DNA from: Rhodococcus sp. X156
GTDB taxonomy: Bacteria > Actinomycetota > Actinomycetes > Mycobacteriales > Mycobacteriaceae
Direction: 5' to 3'
Length of the DNA stretch: 64,000 nt
Assembly (NCBI RefSeq): GCF_004006015.1
Contig: NZ_CP034766.1
Coordinates: 62,001 to 126,000, forward strand
Shown here one piece after another: positions 35,279-44,330 of this stretch (the first letter of the stretch is position 1; each line of letters begins with the position of its first letter). The position numbers were made by a program, and so were the translations under genes. The notes beneath the pieces were generated by a model that had not been told where the DNA came from, ran no database searches, and worked only from the letters and a program-made list of their open reading frames with translations.

Positions 35279-36112
35279 TCAGAGCCGCAACGCCGAGCCG
35301 GTGGACTGGGTCGCGACCGCCTGGGCCTCGCCCAGCAGCGCGGCGGTCGCCCGCACCAGGTGCGCCGGGCTGGCCGGCCGGATGGTCGACCACATGCGGT
35401 GGTCGGGCGCGGCCCGCTCGGTGGAGGTGTAGCGACCGACCTCGGTGTCCAGCACCGCGACCACGCTGGGGTGGCGCCACCGACGCCCGCGGGTGGTGCA
35501 CGCTGCGCCGAGCTGCGCAACGCCCACTGCCTTCGCCAGGGCTGCGGCCACCGCCGTGGCGTCGGCGTGCGCGGCGCCCAGCGCCAGCATCGCCTGCACG
35601 CCGGCGTCCGCCGACCGGGCCGAGGTCTCGTAGGCGGCGGAGAGCTGGTCGGTGGGCCCGCTCACCTGGCCCGTGGCGGCGGCAGCCACCGTGGGCAGCA
35701 CCTCCACCGCCGCAGCCACCATGGAGCCGGGGGTGATCGGCGTCAGCACCACCTCGTCGTCGCGGCGGACGGCGCGGACGGTGCACTCGTCCTGCCGCAC
35801 CACGAGGGCACGCACCTCCTTCTCGCCGTCGCGCCAGCGAACGTCCAGCTCCTCGTCGGGACGGGCGAGCGCGTGCAGCCAGCCCTCCAGCCGTGGCTCG
35901 ACGTGCGTGCCGTGCACCAGGCCGCGGTCCTGGAGCTGGGCACGTGCCCCGTCCAGCAGGGCGTGTCGCTCGGCGAAGGTGTCGCCGTGCGGACGCAGCT
36001 GCAGCACCAGCGGGAAGGCGCCCAGCGCGAGGCGCTCCCACAGCAGGTCCAGCTCGAGGGTGGAGAGGCTGCACGGTTGGCCGACCACGGCCACGGTGGC
36101 GGCTGTCCTCAC
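35279..36112 (-). CDS. ESX secretion-associated protein EspG
   Basis: A 277-aa cytosolic chaperone of the EspG family, which binds PE-PPE dimers and delivers them to type VII (ESX) secretion. The N-terminus LSTLELDLLWERLALGAFPLVLQLRPHG and the segment RGLVHGTHVEPRLEGWLHALARPDEELDVRW are characteristic. The C-terminal part has a long Ala-rich helical stretch (~170-215) and ends in STERAAPDHRMWSTI. Its start overlaps the stop of the PPE gene (GTGA), so the chaperone is made with its client. No ESX ATPase or membrane gene lies nearby. Confidence 0.85.
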   Translation of the reverse strand: MRTAATVAVVGQPCSLSTLELDLLWERLALGAFPLVLQLRPHGDTFAERHALLDGARAQLQDRGLVHGTHVEPRLEGWLHALARPDEELDVRWRDGEKEVRALVVRQDECTVRAVRRDDEVVLTPITPGSMVAAAVEVLPTVAAAATGQVSGPTDQLSAAYETSARSADAGVQAMLALGAAHADATAVAAALAKAVGVAQLGAACTTRGRRWRHPSVVAVLDTEVGRYTSTERAAPDHRMWSTIRPASPAHLVRATAALLGEAQAVATQSTGSALRL

Positions 36113-37575
36113 TGCTGGTGGTCGGCACCGATGACCGGGGGTGCGACCACCCGGCCGTCGGTGAAGTGATCGAGGTCCTTGAGGTAGTCCGGCACTGCGT
36201 GCTCGTCGTCGTCCTGGCCGTTGGCTCCGCGGGCGCCCGCACCGACTCCGGCCGCGGCGCCACCGCGTGCGCCAGGCTCGCTCGCGGCCCCAGCGGCAGG
36301 GCCCCCCGGGCGGGCCGCGCCGGTCTCGCCGGGAGCGCCCACGGCACTGACCCCGGAACCCACCGGGCCACGGGCACCGCCCTCTCCCAGCCCAACCGGA
36401 CCGAGGCGGCCGTGGGCGCCAGCGCTGGGCGCCTTGCCGGTGACGCTGTTGCCGACGCCGGCGTTGCCGACCTGTCCTGCTCGCCCCTGGTCCGCCGCTG
36501 TCGTGCCCGACCCGCCGCTGAGCGCGCCGGTGGACGGAGACACGCCGGCCGCGCGGGCGCCGACGCCGAGCCCTGCGGCACCGGCGGCGGTGGCTGCGGC
36601 CCCCGCCCCGCTGCTGCCGCCAGCGGGTGCCGAGCCGGGTCCACCGGGCTGGCCGCCCGAACCGGCGCCCCCCACCCCGCTGGACCCGCCCGGGGCGGTG
36701 CCGTGACCGGGGCCCCCGCTGCCCTGGGGGCCTGTGCTGGTCCCCGGGCCGCTTCCGCCTGGCCCGCTCCCGCCTGGCCCACCGCCGCCCGGGCCGTGGC
36801 CACCGCTGCCCGGGCCGTGGCCAGCGCCGGCGGGAGGCGGCTCGCCCACCCCGGCGGGGTGGGTCTGCGGGGACGGCTCGAAGTGGTGGATGCCGGGGCT
36901 GGGGGAACCGGGCTGGCCGGGTGCGCTGCCCGAACCGGGTGAGGCGGGGGGCAGCGGCGGGAAGTAGCCAGGGGCACGCCCGTCCCCCTGGCCCGGGTCG
37001 ACCGGAGCGGGAGGCGCGGTCACCGGAACCACGCCGGCCGTCAGCCGAGGAGCTGGCTGCAGCGGCACGGTGGTGGCGGTGGAGCTGGTCGCGGCGTCGT
37101 ACCGGTTCATGGCGGCGACCGCCTCGGCCTGCTGCGTCGCCGCCTTGGCCTCGGCCACCTCACCGGGGGTGGGCACCCCCGTCATCAGTCCGACGGCGCG
37201 GTCGATGAGGTTGTCCCGGACCGACTGGGTGGCCACCACCTCCGGCATGGAGGGCATGGCGGCGCGGGTGGCCAGGAAGGTGGTGCTGTGGCGCGCGGTC
37301 TGGGCGCCCAGCTTGTGGGCCATGGCGTCGGCCGCGGTGGCCCAGTCGGCAAACGGGCTCAGCGCGCTGCGGGCCTCCTCGGCTGCGGGGCCCTCCCATC
37401 CGCCCATGGCCACCTTCATGGCGCTGTGGAAGTCCTCGTCCGCCTGGGTGAGCGCAGCACTGAGCGCGCGCCAGGCGGTGGCCGCCTCGACCGCCGACGA
37501 GGGGCCGGCGCCACCGTTGATGTCGCCGACGAGCTGCACGGTGGGCCGGGACGCCCAGTTGATTCCGGTGGTCAT
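36109..37575 (-). CDS. PPE-family-like protein with Gly/Ala/Pro-rich C-terminus
   Basis: A 488-aa protein. Residues ~1-160 are helical and match the PPE/WXG superfamily: a WxG turn at W60-E-G flanked by long helices, the second ending near ATQSVRDNLIDRAVGL. Residues ~190-440 are an extreme Gly/Pro/Ala/Ser-rich region, probably disordered, and the end is DYLKDLDHFTDGRVV. The Pro-Pro-Glu signature itself is replaced (GDIN). It lies between the PE-like gene and espG in one operon. Likely secreted as a dimer with the PE-like protein (family knowledge). Confidence 0.82.
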   Translation of the reverse strand: MTTGINWASRPTVQLVGDINGGAGPSSAVEAATAWRALSAALTQADEDFHSAMKVAMGGWEGPAAEEARSALSPFADWATAADAMAHKLGAQTARHSTTFLATRAAMPSMPEVVATQSVRDNLIDRAVGLMTGVPTPGEVAEAKAATQQAEAVAAMNRYDAATSSTATTVPLQPAPRLTAGVVPVTAPPAPVDPGQGDGRAPGYFPPLPPASPGSGSAPGQPGSPSPGIHHFEPSPQTHPAGVGEPPPAGAGHGPGSGGHGPGGGGPGGSGPGGSGPGTSTGPQGSGGPGHGTAPGGSSGVGGAGSGGQPGGPGSAPAGGSSGAGAAATAAGAAGLGVGARAAGVSPSTGALSGGSGTTAADQGRAGQVGNAGVGNSVTGKAPSAGAHGRLGPVGLGEGGARGPVGSGVSAVGAPGETGAARPGGPAAGAASEPGARGGAAAGVGAGARGANGQDDDEHAVPDYLKDLDHFTDGRVVAPPVIGADHQQ

Positions 37576-37632
37576 GGTGGCTGTTGCTCCCGAGGGTGCG
37601 AGGGGTGACGGACTGGTGGTCGACTCAGTCCG

Positions 37633-37977
37633 TCAGGAGGACGGGATCGACTGCAGCACGTCGTGCTGCTCGTACTGCTGGGCACTGGTGCGGCACGCCT
37701 GGGCCGCGGCGCGCAGCTCCTGCACGCTCGTGGTGATCTCCCGGACGGCGGCGCGCCCCTGGCTGCTGAAGCCGGCAGCTGCCTGGCGGGAGACCTCCTC
37801 GGCGCCGGCGGGCGCCACCTGGAGCTGGTGTCCGTGGGCCTTGACTGCCTGCTCGAGGTTGTCGGCGATGGCGTCGAAGCGCTGGGCGGTGGTCAGCAGC
37901 TGGTCTGGCTGGACCATGAGCGGCACGGTGGGTCCGATCGGGGCAGCGCCGCCGCCGCCGTCGTGCAACATGGGCAT
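37633..37977 (-). CDS. PE-family-like small protein with YxxxD secretion signal
   Basis: A 114-aa helical-hairpin protein of the PE type. Helix 1 spans about 20-50 (VQPDQLLTTAQRFDAIADNLEQAV), helix 2 about 65-105. Directly after helix 2 comes Y102-EQH-D106, a YxxxD motif, the general type VII secretion signal. ATG 37977 follows GGGAAGGAA. First gene of the PE-PPE-espG operon. It lacks the exact Pro-Glu pair of mycobacterial PE proteins. The 57-base gap to the PPE gene holds no other feature. Confidence 0.82.
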   Translation of the reverse strand: MPMLHDGGGGAAPIGPTVPLMVQPDQLLTTAQRFDAIADNLEQAVKAHGHQLQVAPAGAEEVSRQAAAGFSSQGRAAVREITTSVQELRAAAQACRTSAQQYEQHDVLQSIPSS

Positions 37978-38004
37978 GGTGTTCCTTCCCGAAGTGACCG
38001 CCTG

Positions 38005-38010
38005 ACCCTA
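38005..38010 (-). promoter_or_regulatory. -10 element (TAGGGT) of the PE-PPE-espG operon
   Basis: On the minus strand TAGGGT lies 27 bases before ATG 37977, leaving room for a short leader with the GGGAAGGAA ribosome-binding site. A 9-base inverted repeat flanks this promoter region (see the repeat at 38024-38108). Confidence 0.45.
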
Positions 38011-38023
38011 ACAAGGACGCACC

Positions 38024-38108
38024 CCACTGGCCGGTGGTTCCACAGAGAACAGCATTGCTCTGAACGACCTGCGTACCAGCAGGTTTGGTCACACAGGGTG
38101 GCCAGTGG
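38024..38108. repeat. Inverted repeat CCACTGGCC / GGCCAGTGG, 67 bases apart
   Basis: CCACTGGCC at 38024-38032 and GGCCAGTGG at 38100-38108 are perfect inverted copies in the 144-base gap upstream of the PE operon. They could be paired operator half-sites, the base of a long stem, or a leftover of an insertion boundary. The region between is AT-richer than its surroundings. Confidence 0.4.
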
Positions 38109-38121
38109 CCCCGGGCGGAGG

Positions 38122-38472
38122 TCAGCCCCAGCCGAGCTCGTGCAGCCGCCCCTCGGAGATGCCGAAGTGGTGGGCGATCTCGTGCACCACGGTCACCAGG
38201 ACCTCCTCGACCACCTCGGCCTCGTCCGCGCACACGTCCAGCAGCGCCTGCTGGTAGATGGTGATGCTGTCGGGCAGCATCCCGGAGTACTGGGTGTCGC
38301 GCTCGGTGAGGGCCACTCCCTGGTAGAGCCCCAGCAGGGTCGGCTCTTCGTCGTTGCGGTCCTCCACCAGCACCACCACGTTGTCCATCGCGTTGGTCAG
38401 CGCGGCGGGGATCTGGTCGAGCGCGTCGGACACCAGCTCCTCGAACCGCTCGGACGACATGGTCACCGGCAC
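38122..38472 (-). CDS. Metallopeptidase family protein (zincin-like, Rv3836-type)
   Basis: A 116-aa small minimal zincin of the type found beside pheA/serS in Mycobacteriales. The zinc motif HEIAHHFGI with catalytic Glu lies near the C-terminus, followed by HELGW (third ligand region). The N-terminal part has VVVLVEDRNDEEPTLLGLYQGVALTER, strongly conserved in the family. Activity has not been established. GTG 38472 lies three bases after the stop of the septum-formation gene, so the two are coupled. Corresponds to Rv3836. Confidence 0.9.
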   Translation of the reverse strand: MPVTMSSERFEELVSDALDQIPAALTNAMDNVVVLVEDRNDEEPTLLGLYQGVALTERDTQYSGMLPDSITIYQQALLDVCADEAEVVEEVLVTVVHEIAHHFGISEGRLHELGWG

Positions 38473-38475
38473 GGC

Positions 38476-39504
38476 TCAGCCGCCCTGGATCGTGGCGTCC
38501 GGCACGGGCGGGGCGACCGCCGGGGCAGGCGGCGGGGAGGCGGCTGGCGCAGGGGAGGCCGGCGCCGTCGCAGACCCCAGCAGCGGGGCAAACCCCCCGG
38601 CGGGCAGCCGGGCGCCCACCAGGCAGCTGACCGACCGGCTGCCGGCGGCCCAGCTCTCCGGGCGCAGGTTGGTCCAGAACACCGTCAACCCTCGCGCGGA
38701 GGCGGCATCGGGGCCACCCAGCGCGGCGGCCGCCGCGGTGCGGCACGCCTCGTCGAGGAAGGCGTCCTGCTCGGCCACCGCAGGGAAGGCACCGGGAAAC
38801 CGGCCCGCGAGGTGCAGCACCGCCACCACCTCCGAGGCGTGTGGCTGCCGGCAGTCCACCGGGTCCGACGGCAGCCCCGCCGCGGAGATGTCCGCGCAGG
38901 AGCCGACCGGGGCCACGTCGGACTGGTCCAGCTCGGACACCCGGCCCACGATGGGGAACTGCTCACCCTGGCTGCCGACGTGCTGCAGGCCGCAGCGGAC
39001 GCTGCGCTCGCCGCTGTCCCAGGCCAGCTCGCCCGGGTCGATCAGACCGACGGTGAACAGCCCGTACGGGTCGAAGCGACCGCCGAGGTAGCTGGTAACG
39101 GCGGGCACGCACAGGGTGTCCCGCAGGTGGGTGAACGTGTCAGCGCCCGGCAGCGGCGCGGTGGCCGCGAGCTCCGGCTCCGGGCGGGTGCTCAGGTCGA
39201 GGACGGCGGCCACCTCGAAGCGGTGCGGTGTGGCGCAGTCGACCACGGAGAGGTCGCTGACGGTGGGTGCGGTCCAGGTGAGGCAGTCGCCGGGCTGGCT
39301 CGCGGTGAAGACCTGCTCGGCCGCGGTGGCCGTGGTGGTGGGCACGGCCGTGGTGTCCACCCTGGCCTGGGCGGTGGTACCTCCGCTCGAGGTGGCGGCC
39401 AGCAGCACGGCCACCCCGCCCAGCAGCAGGGCGGCCACCAGGACGAGGGCGACGGCGCGACGCAGCGACACGGTGGCGACGAAGGGGTTCAGGCGAGCAG
39501 GCAT
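38476..39504 (-). CDS. Septum formation family membrane protein (Rv3835-type)
   Basis: A 342-aa protein with one membrane helix at ~15-37 (AVALVLVAALLLGGVAVLLA) and a large extracellular part with two Cys-containing repeats (PGDCLTW ... VDCATPHRFEV, and GSCADI ... VDCRQPHASEV), the Septum_form domain pattern in duplicate. The end is Pro/Ala-rich. ATG 39504 is supported by a CATCAT -10 seven bases upstream (39512-39517); ATG 39513 is an alternative. Syntenic with Rv3835. The role in division is inferred from the family name only. Confidence 0.85.
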   Translation of the reverse strand: MPARLNPFVATVSLRRAVALVLVAALLLGGVAVLLAATSSGGTTAQARVDTTAVPTTTATAAEQVFTASQPGDCLTWTAPTVSDLSVVDCATPHRFEVAAVLDLSTRPEPELAATAPLPGADTFTHLRDTLCVPAVTSYLGGRFDPYGLFTVGLIDPGELAWDSGERSVRCGLQHVGSQGEQFPIVGRVSELDQSDVAPVGSCADISAAGLPSDPVDCRQPHASEVVAVLHLAGRFPGAFPAVAEQDAFLDEACRTAAAAALGGPDAASARGLTVFWTNLRPESWAAGSRSVSCLVGARLPAGGFAPLLGSATAPASPAPAASPPPAPAVAPPVPDATIQGG

Positions 39505-39589
39505 CGCCCCCATGATGCCCGGGTGCACACGAGGCCGACGCAGGGTGACCGGACAGTGGGTCGCCGCGGCGTGGGGGAGGATCGTCGCC

Positions 39590-40927
39590 GTGCACACCAT
39601 GATCACCGCCGAGCAGGCCGAGCTCGCCCAGTCCCGGGTGGCAGGTGCGCTGCAGCACCTGCGGCGGGGCGACCGGGTGGCCCTGGTGGTGCCGCCGGGA
39701 ACGGACCTGGTCACGGCGGTGGCCGGGGCCCTGCGGGTGGGAGTGGTGCCCGTGGTGCTGGACCCCGGCACGCCCGCGGCCGAGCTGGCCGACCTGCTGG
39801 CCGACGCCGACGCGGCCCTGGTGGTGGACTCCGCCGAGAAGCTGGACGAGCTGCACGCCGGCGACCCTGCCCCGCTGGCCGAGGTGCCGCTGGGACGACC
39901 GATGCACTACACCTCCGGCACCACCGGCCGCCGCAAGGGCGTCTGGTCGGGGGTGCTCGCGGTGGAGACCGCGCGGCGGCTGTGGGGCGAGGAGCGCGAG
40001 CTCTGGGGCTTCGGCCCGGACGACCTGCACGTGGTGGTCTCGCCGCTGTACCACTCTGCCCCGCTCCGGTTCGCCATCGGCACGCTGCTGGCCGGTGGAT
40101 CAGTCCTGGCGCCCGGACGCTTCGACCCCGAGCGCTTCCTGGCTCTGGCCGTCGAGCACCGTCCGACCACCCTGTTCACCGCGCCGGCCCAGCTGCAGCG
40201 GCTGCGCGAGCTCGACGATCCCCGCACCGCCGAGGTGCTCGGGCGGCTGCGGCTGCTGGCCCACGCCGGTGCGCCGTGTCCGGACGTGGTCAAGCGCTGG
40301 GTGCTCGACCACGCCGACCACAAGGCGGTGTGGGAGTTCTACGGCTCCACCGAGGGCCAGTTCACCGCCTGCTCCGCCGCGGACTGGGAGCGCCATCCCA
40401 ACACCGTGGGCAAGGCCCGCCCCGGCCGCACCCTGTCCACCGACCCGGACGGCACCATCTGGTGCACCGTGCCTGAGCACGGCTACTTCGAGTACTGGCG
40501 GGCGCCGGACAAGACGGCCCAGACGTGGCGAGACACCCCGCATGGCAGGGCCTTCAGCGTCGGTGACCTGGGCCGGCTGGACGAGGAGGGCTACCTCTAC
40601 CTGGACGGGCGCCGGGACGACCTGGTGATCACCGGTGGGGTGAACGTCTACCCGTTGGAGGTGGAGCGGGTGCTCGAGCAGTGCCCGGCGGTGCACGAGA
40701 TCGCGGTGTACGGGGTGGACGACGAGCGGTGGGGTCAGCGCGTCGAGGCCGCCGTGGTGCTGCGCCCCGGCGTCGACACGTCCGAGCCGATCGCCACGTT
40801 CGCCCGGGAGCGCCTCACCCCCGCGCAGCGACCGAAGGCGCTGCACGTCCGAGACGCCCTGCCCCGCACCAGCACGGGGAAGGTGCTCCGCGGGGAGCTG
40901 CGCGCGAGCAGGCCCGAGTCGTCCTGA
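39590..40927 (+). CDS. AMP-binding (acyl-CoA synthetase/ligase-like) protein
   Basis: A 445-aa member of the ANL adenylation superfamily. Motif A3 is YTSGTTGRRKG (~103-113). A5 is FYGSTEG, A7 is VGDLGRLDEEGYLYLDGRRDD, and the final catalytic Lys is in RTSTGKVLRGEL. The N-terminal domain is short (family usually ~500-550 aa), so it lacks part of the first subdomain. GTG 39590 is preferred because GGGGGAGG lies nine bases before it; ATG 39599 is possible. Substrate, probably a carboxylic acid, cannot be given. Divergent from the septum gene. Confidence 0.88.
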   Translation: MHTMITAEQAELAQSRVAGALQHLRRGDRVALVVPPGTDLVTAVAGALRVGVVPVVLDPGTPAAELADLLADADAALVVDSAEKLDELHAGDPAPLAEVPLGRPMHYTSGTTGRRKGVWSGVLAVETARRLWGEERELWGFGPDDLHVVVSPLYHSAPLRFAIGTLLAGGSVLAPGRFDPERFLALAVEHRPTTLFTAPAQLQRLRELDDPRTAEVLGRLRLLAHAGAPCPDVVKRWVLDHADHKAVWEFYGSTEGQFTACSAADWERHPNTVGKARPGRTLSTDPDGTIWCTVPEHGYFEYWRAPDKTAQTWRDTPHGRAFSVGDLGRLDEEGYLYLDGRRDDLVITGGVNVYPLEVERVLEQCPAVHEIAVYGVDDERWGQRVEAAVVLRPGVDTSEPIATFARERLTPAQRPKALHVRDALPRTSTGKVLRGELRASRPESS

Positions 40928-41031
40928 CGGGTCCGCTGGTCAGCCGACCGCGGGCCTGGTGCACCCGGCCGGCGCCACCGGCGGGCGTCGGGCAAGCGTG
41001 ACGCGCCTGGCTCGGGGGTTTGCCGCGCCCG

Positions 41032-41037
41032 TAGGCT
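41032..41037 (+). promoter_or_regulatory. -10 element (TAGGCT) of leaderless serS
   Basis: TAGGCT ends seven bases before GTG 41045. No T-box or other leader structure is visible in the 117-base gap after the ligase gene. Confidence 0.55.
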
Positions 41038-41044
41038 TCGGGTC

Positions 41045-42301
41045 GTGATCGACCTCAAGCTGCTTCGAGATGACCCCGACCTGGTCCGCCACTCCCAGCG
41101 TGCACGCGGGGAGGACCCCGGGCTGGTGGACGCGCTGCTCGAGGCGGACGCGGCCCGACGCGCGGTGGTGCTGGCCGCGGACAACCTGCGTGCCGAGCAG
41201 AAGGCGCTGGGCAAGCGAGTCGGCCAGGCCAGCCCCGAGGACCGTCCGGCGCTGCTGCAGGGCTCCCAGGAGCTCAGCGCCAAGGTCAAGGCGGCCGAGG
41301 CGGAGCAGACCGAGGCCAACGCCGCGCTGGAGGCGGCCCACCGCGCCATCTCCAACGTGGTGCAGGAGGGCGCGCCGGCTGGCGGCGAGGACGACTACGT
41401 GGTGCTCGAGCACGTGGGCGAGCTTCCGCAGATCGAGAACCCCAAGGACCACCTCGAGCTGGGCGAGTCACTCGGGCTGATCGACATGGAGCGCGGGGCC
41501 AAGGTCTCCGGCGCCCGCTTCTACTTCCTCACCGGCATGGGCGCCATGCTCCAGCTGGGACTGCTGCAGCTGGCCGCGCAGCGAGCCACCGCCGCGGGTT
41601 TCACCATGATGATCCCGCCGGTGCTGGTGCGCCCCGAGATCATGTCCGGCACCGGCTTCCTCGGCTCGCACGCCGCGGAGGTCTACCGCCTGGCCGAGGA
41701 CGACCTCTACCTGGTGGGCACCTCCGAGGTGCCGCTGGCGGGGTACCACTCCGCGGAGATCCTCGACCTGGCCGAGCCCAAGCGCTACACCGGCTGGTCC
41801 ACCTGCTTCCGCCGCGAGGCGGGCAGCTACGGCAAGGACACCCGCGGGATCATCCGCGTCCACCAGTTCGACAAGGTGGAGATGTTCTCCTACTGCCGCC
41901 CGGAGGAGGCCACGGCCGAGCACCAGCGGCTGCTCGGCTGGGAGAAGGAGATGCTCGCCGCCGTGGAGGTGCCCTACCGGGTGATCGACGTGGCTGCCGG
42001 CGACCTCGGCTCCAGTGCCGCCCGCAAGTTCGACTGCGAGGCGTGGGTGCCCAGCCAGCAGACCTACCGCGAGCTGACGTCCACCTCCAACTGCACCACC
42101 TTCCAGGCGCGCCGGCTCAACACCCGCTACCGCGACGCGGACGGAAAGACGCAGGTGGCAGCCACTCTCAACGGCACGCTGGCCACCACCCGGTGGCTGG
42201 TGGCGATCCTGGAGAACCACCAGCAGCCCGACGGATCAGTGCGGGTTCCTGTTGCGCTGCAACCCTTTGTGGGCGCCGAAGTGTTACGTCCGTCTCGCTG
42301 A
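41045..42301 (+). CDS. serS: Seryl-tRNA synthetase
   Basis: A 418-aa class II aminoacyl-tRNA synthetase. The N-terminal tRNA-binding coiled coil runs ~30-100 (long Ala/Glu/Lys-rich helices). Motif 2 is [21 protein letters not shown] and motif 3 ends [17 protein letters not shown]. The serine-site TSEVPL is present ([12 protein letters not shown]). It is full length and is a good anchor for synteny with Rv3834c. A 97-base gap to glfT2 follows. Confidence 0.97.
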   Translation: MIDLKLLRDDPDLVRHSQRARGEDPGLVDALLEADAARRAVVLAADNLRAEQKALGKRVGQASPEDRPALLQGSQELSAKVKAAEAEQTEANAALEAAHRAISNVVQEGAPAGGEDDYVVLEHVGELPQIENPKDHLELGESLGLIDMERGAKVSGARFYFLTGMGAMLQLGLLQLAAQRATAAGFTMMIPPVLVRPEIMSGTGFLGSHAAEVYRLAEDDLYLVGTSEVPLAGYHSAEILDLAEPKRYTGWSTCFRREAGSYGKDTRGIIRVHQFDKVEMFSYCRPEEATAEHQRLLGWEKEMLAAVEVPYRVIDVAAGDLGSSAARKFDCEAWVPSQQTYRELTSTSNCTTFQARRLNTRYRDADGKTQVAATLNGTLATTRWLVAILENHQQPDGSVRVPVALQPFVGAEVLRPSR

Positions 42302-42341
42302 CACTAGCGTCTGTTAGGTCGGCTCACGCCCCGTTCGCGGT

Positions 42342-42347
42342 TACGCT
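42342..42347 (+). promoter_or_regulatory. Possible -10 (TACGCT) upstream of glfT2
   Basis: TACGCT lies in the serS-glfT2 gap and would leave a leader of about 45 bases containing GGGGGAG. No -35 is recognised, and the gene might also be read from serS. Confidence 0.3.
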
Positions 42348-42398
42348 GGGTGCAGAGCTTGGCCATGCACACACGTCGGCGGGGGAGATCTCAAGAGG

Positions 42399-44282
42399 AT
42401 GGTCTTGAACCAGGAGTCCGGAACTTCCCTGCTCGGCGGCGAGTCCAACCCGGCCGTCCAGCCAGGCCAGACCGCTACCAGGATGGTGGCCCAGCGCTGC
42501 CCGTTCCTGGGTCCGTCCACAGTGGTGGCCGAGGCGCTGTACGCCGACACCGTCAGCGGTCGCGCGCGCCGCGCCCGCCAGGAGATCCGGCTCGAGCCGG
42601 AGACCGTGGTCAGCCTGAACACCTACTTCGGCCGCTTCCCGGCCAGCTACTGGCAGCGCTGGACCCCGGTGACCGAGGTTCGCCTGACTGCCTGGGCGAG
42701 CGGGGCCGGCCGCGTGTCGGTGCTCGCCTCGGACATGGACGGCGACCCGCGCACCGTGGCCACCGCCGACGTGGTCGAGGACGGGCCGCTGGAGATGCTG
42801 CTGGCCATCGACCGCTTCGTGGACGGCGGTGCGCTGTGGGCCGAGCTGAGCACCGGCCCCGACGTGCTGGTGGTGCGCGACATGCAGTGGGAGGTCGTCC
42901 CTCCGCGCCCGGTGCGCCGGGCCGCAGTGGTGATCTGCACGCACAACCGCCCCGACGACTGCGTGAACATCCTCGAGGCGCTCGCCGGGGACGCCGAGGC
43001 GGACGCCTGGACCGAGGGCGTCTACGTGGTGGACCAGGGCACCGACAAGGTGGTCGACAACCCGCGCTTCGCCGCAGCCGCAGCAGCACTGGACGAGCGC
43101 CTCACCTACCTGCAGCAGCCGAACCTGGGCGGGGCGGGCGGGTTCACCCGCGGCATGTACGAGGTGGCGGGCAAGGGCGGCGCCGGGCACGCCAACGTGA
43201 TCTTCATGGACGACGACGTGCGCTGCGAGCCCGACGTGGTGGTCCGGCTGAACGCCTTCGCCTGCTGCACCGTGGAGCCCACCATCGTGGGCGCGCAGAT
43301 GCTGCACCTGCTGCACCCGCACCGGCTGCACATCGGCGCCGAGCACGCTGACTTCGAGGCGGTTCGGGCGGGCATCGCCAGCCAGCACTCGCCGGTGAAC
43401 TCCGACATGACCCTGCACAACCAGGACCGCCGCGTCGACGGCACGTACAACGGCTGGTGGACCTGCCTGATCCCCGCCGAGGTGGTCGCGGCCATCGGCT
43501 ACCCGCTGCCGGTCTTCATCCAGTGGGACGACATCGAGTACGGCTACCGGGCGCGCGCTGCCGGCTTCGCCACGGTGAACCTGCCTGGAGCGGGCCTGTG
43601 GCACGTGGACTTCTCCTGGAAGGACCGCGACGAGTGGCCGCGCTACTTCCACGTGCGCAACGCCCTGATCGGCGCGGCGCTGCACACCGGCTTCGACCGC
43701 AAGCGCGCGGTGCAGAACCTCTGGCGGGAGATCAGCCAGGACGTGCTGGGCATGCAGTACGGGCTGGCGCTCACCCGCATCCGCGGCATGGAGGACTTCC
43801 TGCGCGGACCGCAGGTGCTTGCCGACGGAGGCGCCGCTGCGCTGGCGGCGGTGCGCCGCGAGCGTGCGCTGTTCGACGAGACACGCCGCCAGCCGGCCGC
43901 GCAGCTGGACGGGCTGCGGGCAGCCGACGTCAGCATCGCGGAGCTGCCGCCAGAGCCGAGCCGGGAGAACCTCACCTTCGCCCGCCGGATCGTGGACCAG
44001 GTGCGGGGACGCTCGATCGCCAGCCCCGCGGGGGTGCCGGCGCGCGACGCCCACTGGTGGCACGTGGCGCGCTTCGAGACCGCGGTGGTCACCGATGCCT
44101 CGCAGGAGGGGGTGCACGTCCGCAGGCAGGACCCCGTCGCCCGGCGCGACCTGCTGGCCCGGCTGACCCGGGTCTGCTACCAGCTGTACCGGGAGGGACC
44201 CGACGTCGCCCAGCGCTACCGCGACGCCCTGCCCGAGTTGACCAGCCGGGAGAACTGGCAGCGACTGTTCAGCGGCTCCTGA
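42399..44282 (+). CDS. glfT2: Galactofuranosyltransferase GlfT2
   Basis: A 627-aa GlfT2 that polymerises the galactan of arabinogalactan from UDP-galactofuranose. Order: an N-terminal beta-sandwich (~60-165, with TYFGRFPASYWQRW), a GT-A domain beginning VVICTHNRPDDCVN, the metal-binding DDD at 271-273 (FMDDDV), the substrate-site segment YNGWW, then WDDIEYGYRA and a His in GLWHVDFSWKD. A C-terminal helical domain ends RYRDALPELTSRENW, strikingly like the mycobacterial enzyme. Here it is separated from glf by ~19 kb, whereas the two are adjacent in M. tuberculosis. Confidence 0.92.
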   Translation: MVLNQESGTSLLGGESNPAVQPGQTATRMVAQRCPFLGPSTVVAEALYADTVSGRARRARQEIRLEPETVVSLNTYFGRFPASYWQRWTPVTEVRLTAWASGAGRVSVLASDMDGDPRTVATADVVEDGPLEMLLAIDRFVDGGALWAELSTGPDVLVVRDMQWEVVPPRPVRRAAVVICTHNRPDDCVNILEALAGDAEADAWTEGVYVVDQGTDKVVDNPRFAAAAAALDERLTYLQQPNLGGAGGFTRGMYEVAGKGGAGHANVIFMDDDVRCEPDVVVRLNAFACCTVEPTIVGAQMLHLLHPHRLHIGAEHADFEAVRAGIASQHSPVNSDMTLHNQDRRVDGTYNGWWTCLIPAEVVAAIGYPLPVFIQWDDIEYGYRARAAGFATVNLPGAGLWHVDFSWKDRDEWPRYFHVRNALIGAALHTGFDRKRAVQNLWREISQDVLGMQYGLALTRIRGMEDFLRGPQVLADGGAAALAAVRRERALFDETRRQPAAQLDGLRAADVSIAELPPEPSRENLTFARRIVDQVRGRSIASPAGVPARDAHWWHVARFETAVVTDASQEGVHVRRQDPVARRDLLARLTRVCYQLYREGPDVAQRYRDALPELTSRENWQRLFSGS

Positions 44283-44302
44283 TCGGCCAGCCCCGGGCGC
44301 AG

Positions 44303-44330
44303 TGACCCCCGGGGCAGGCCGCGGGGGTCA
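44303..44330. terminator. Bidirectional hairpin between glfT2 and the Rieske gene
   Basis: TGACCCCC (44303-44310) and GGGGGTCA (44323-44330) form a perfect 8-bp stem with a 12-base loop. It lies between the convergent genes, and the right arm overlaps the stop codon of the minus-strand gene. Confidence 0.6.
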
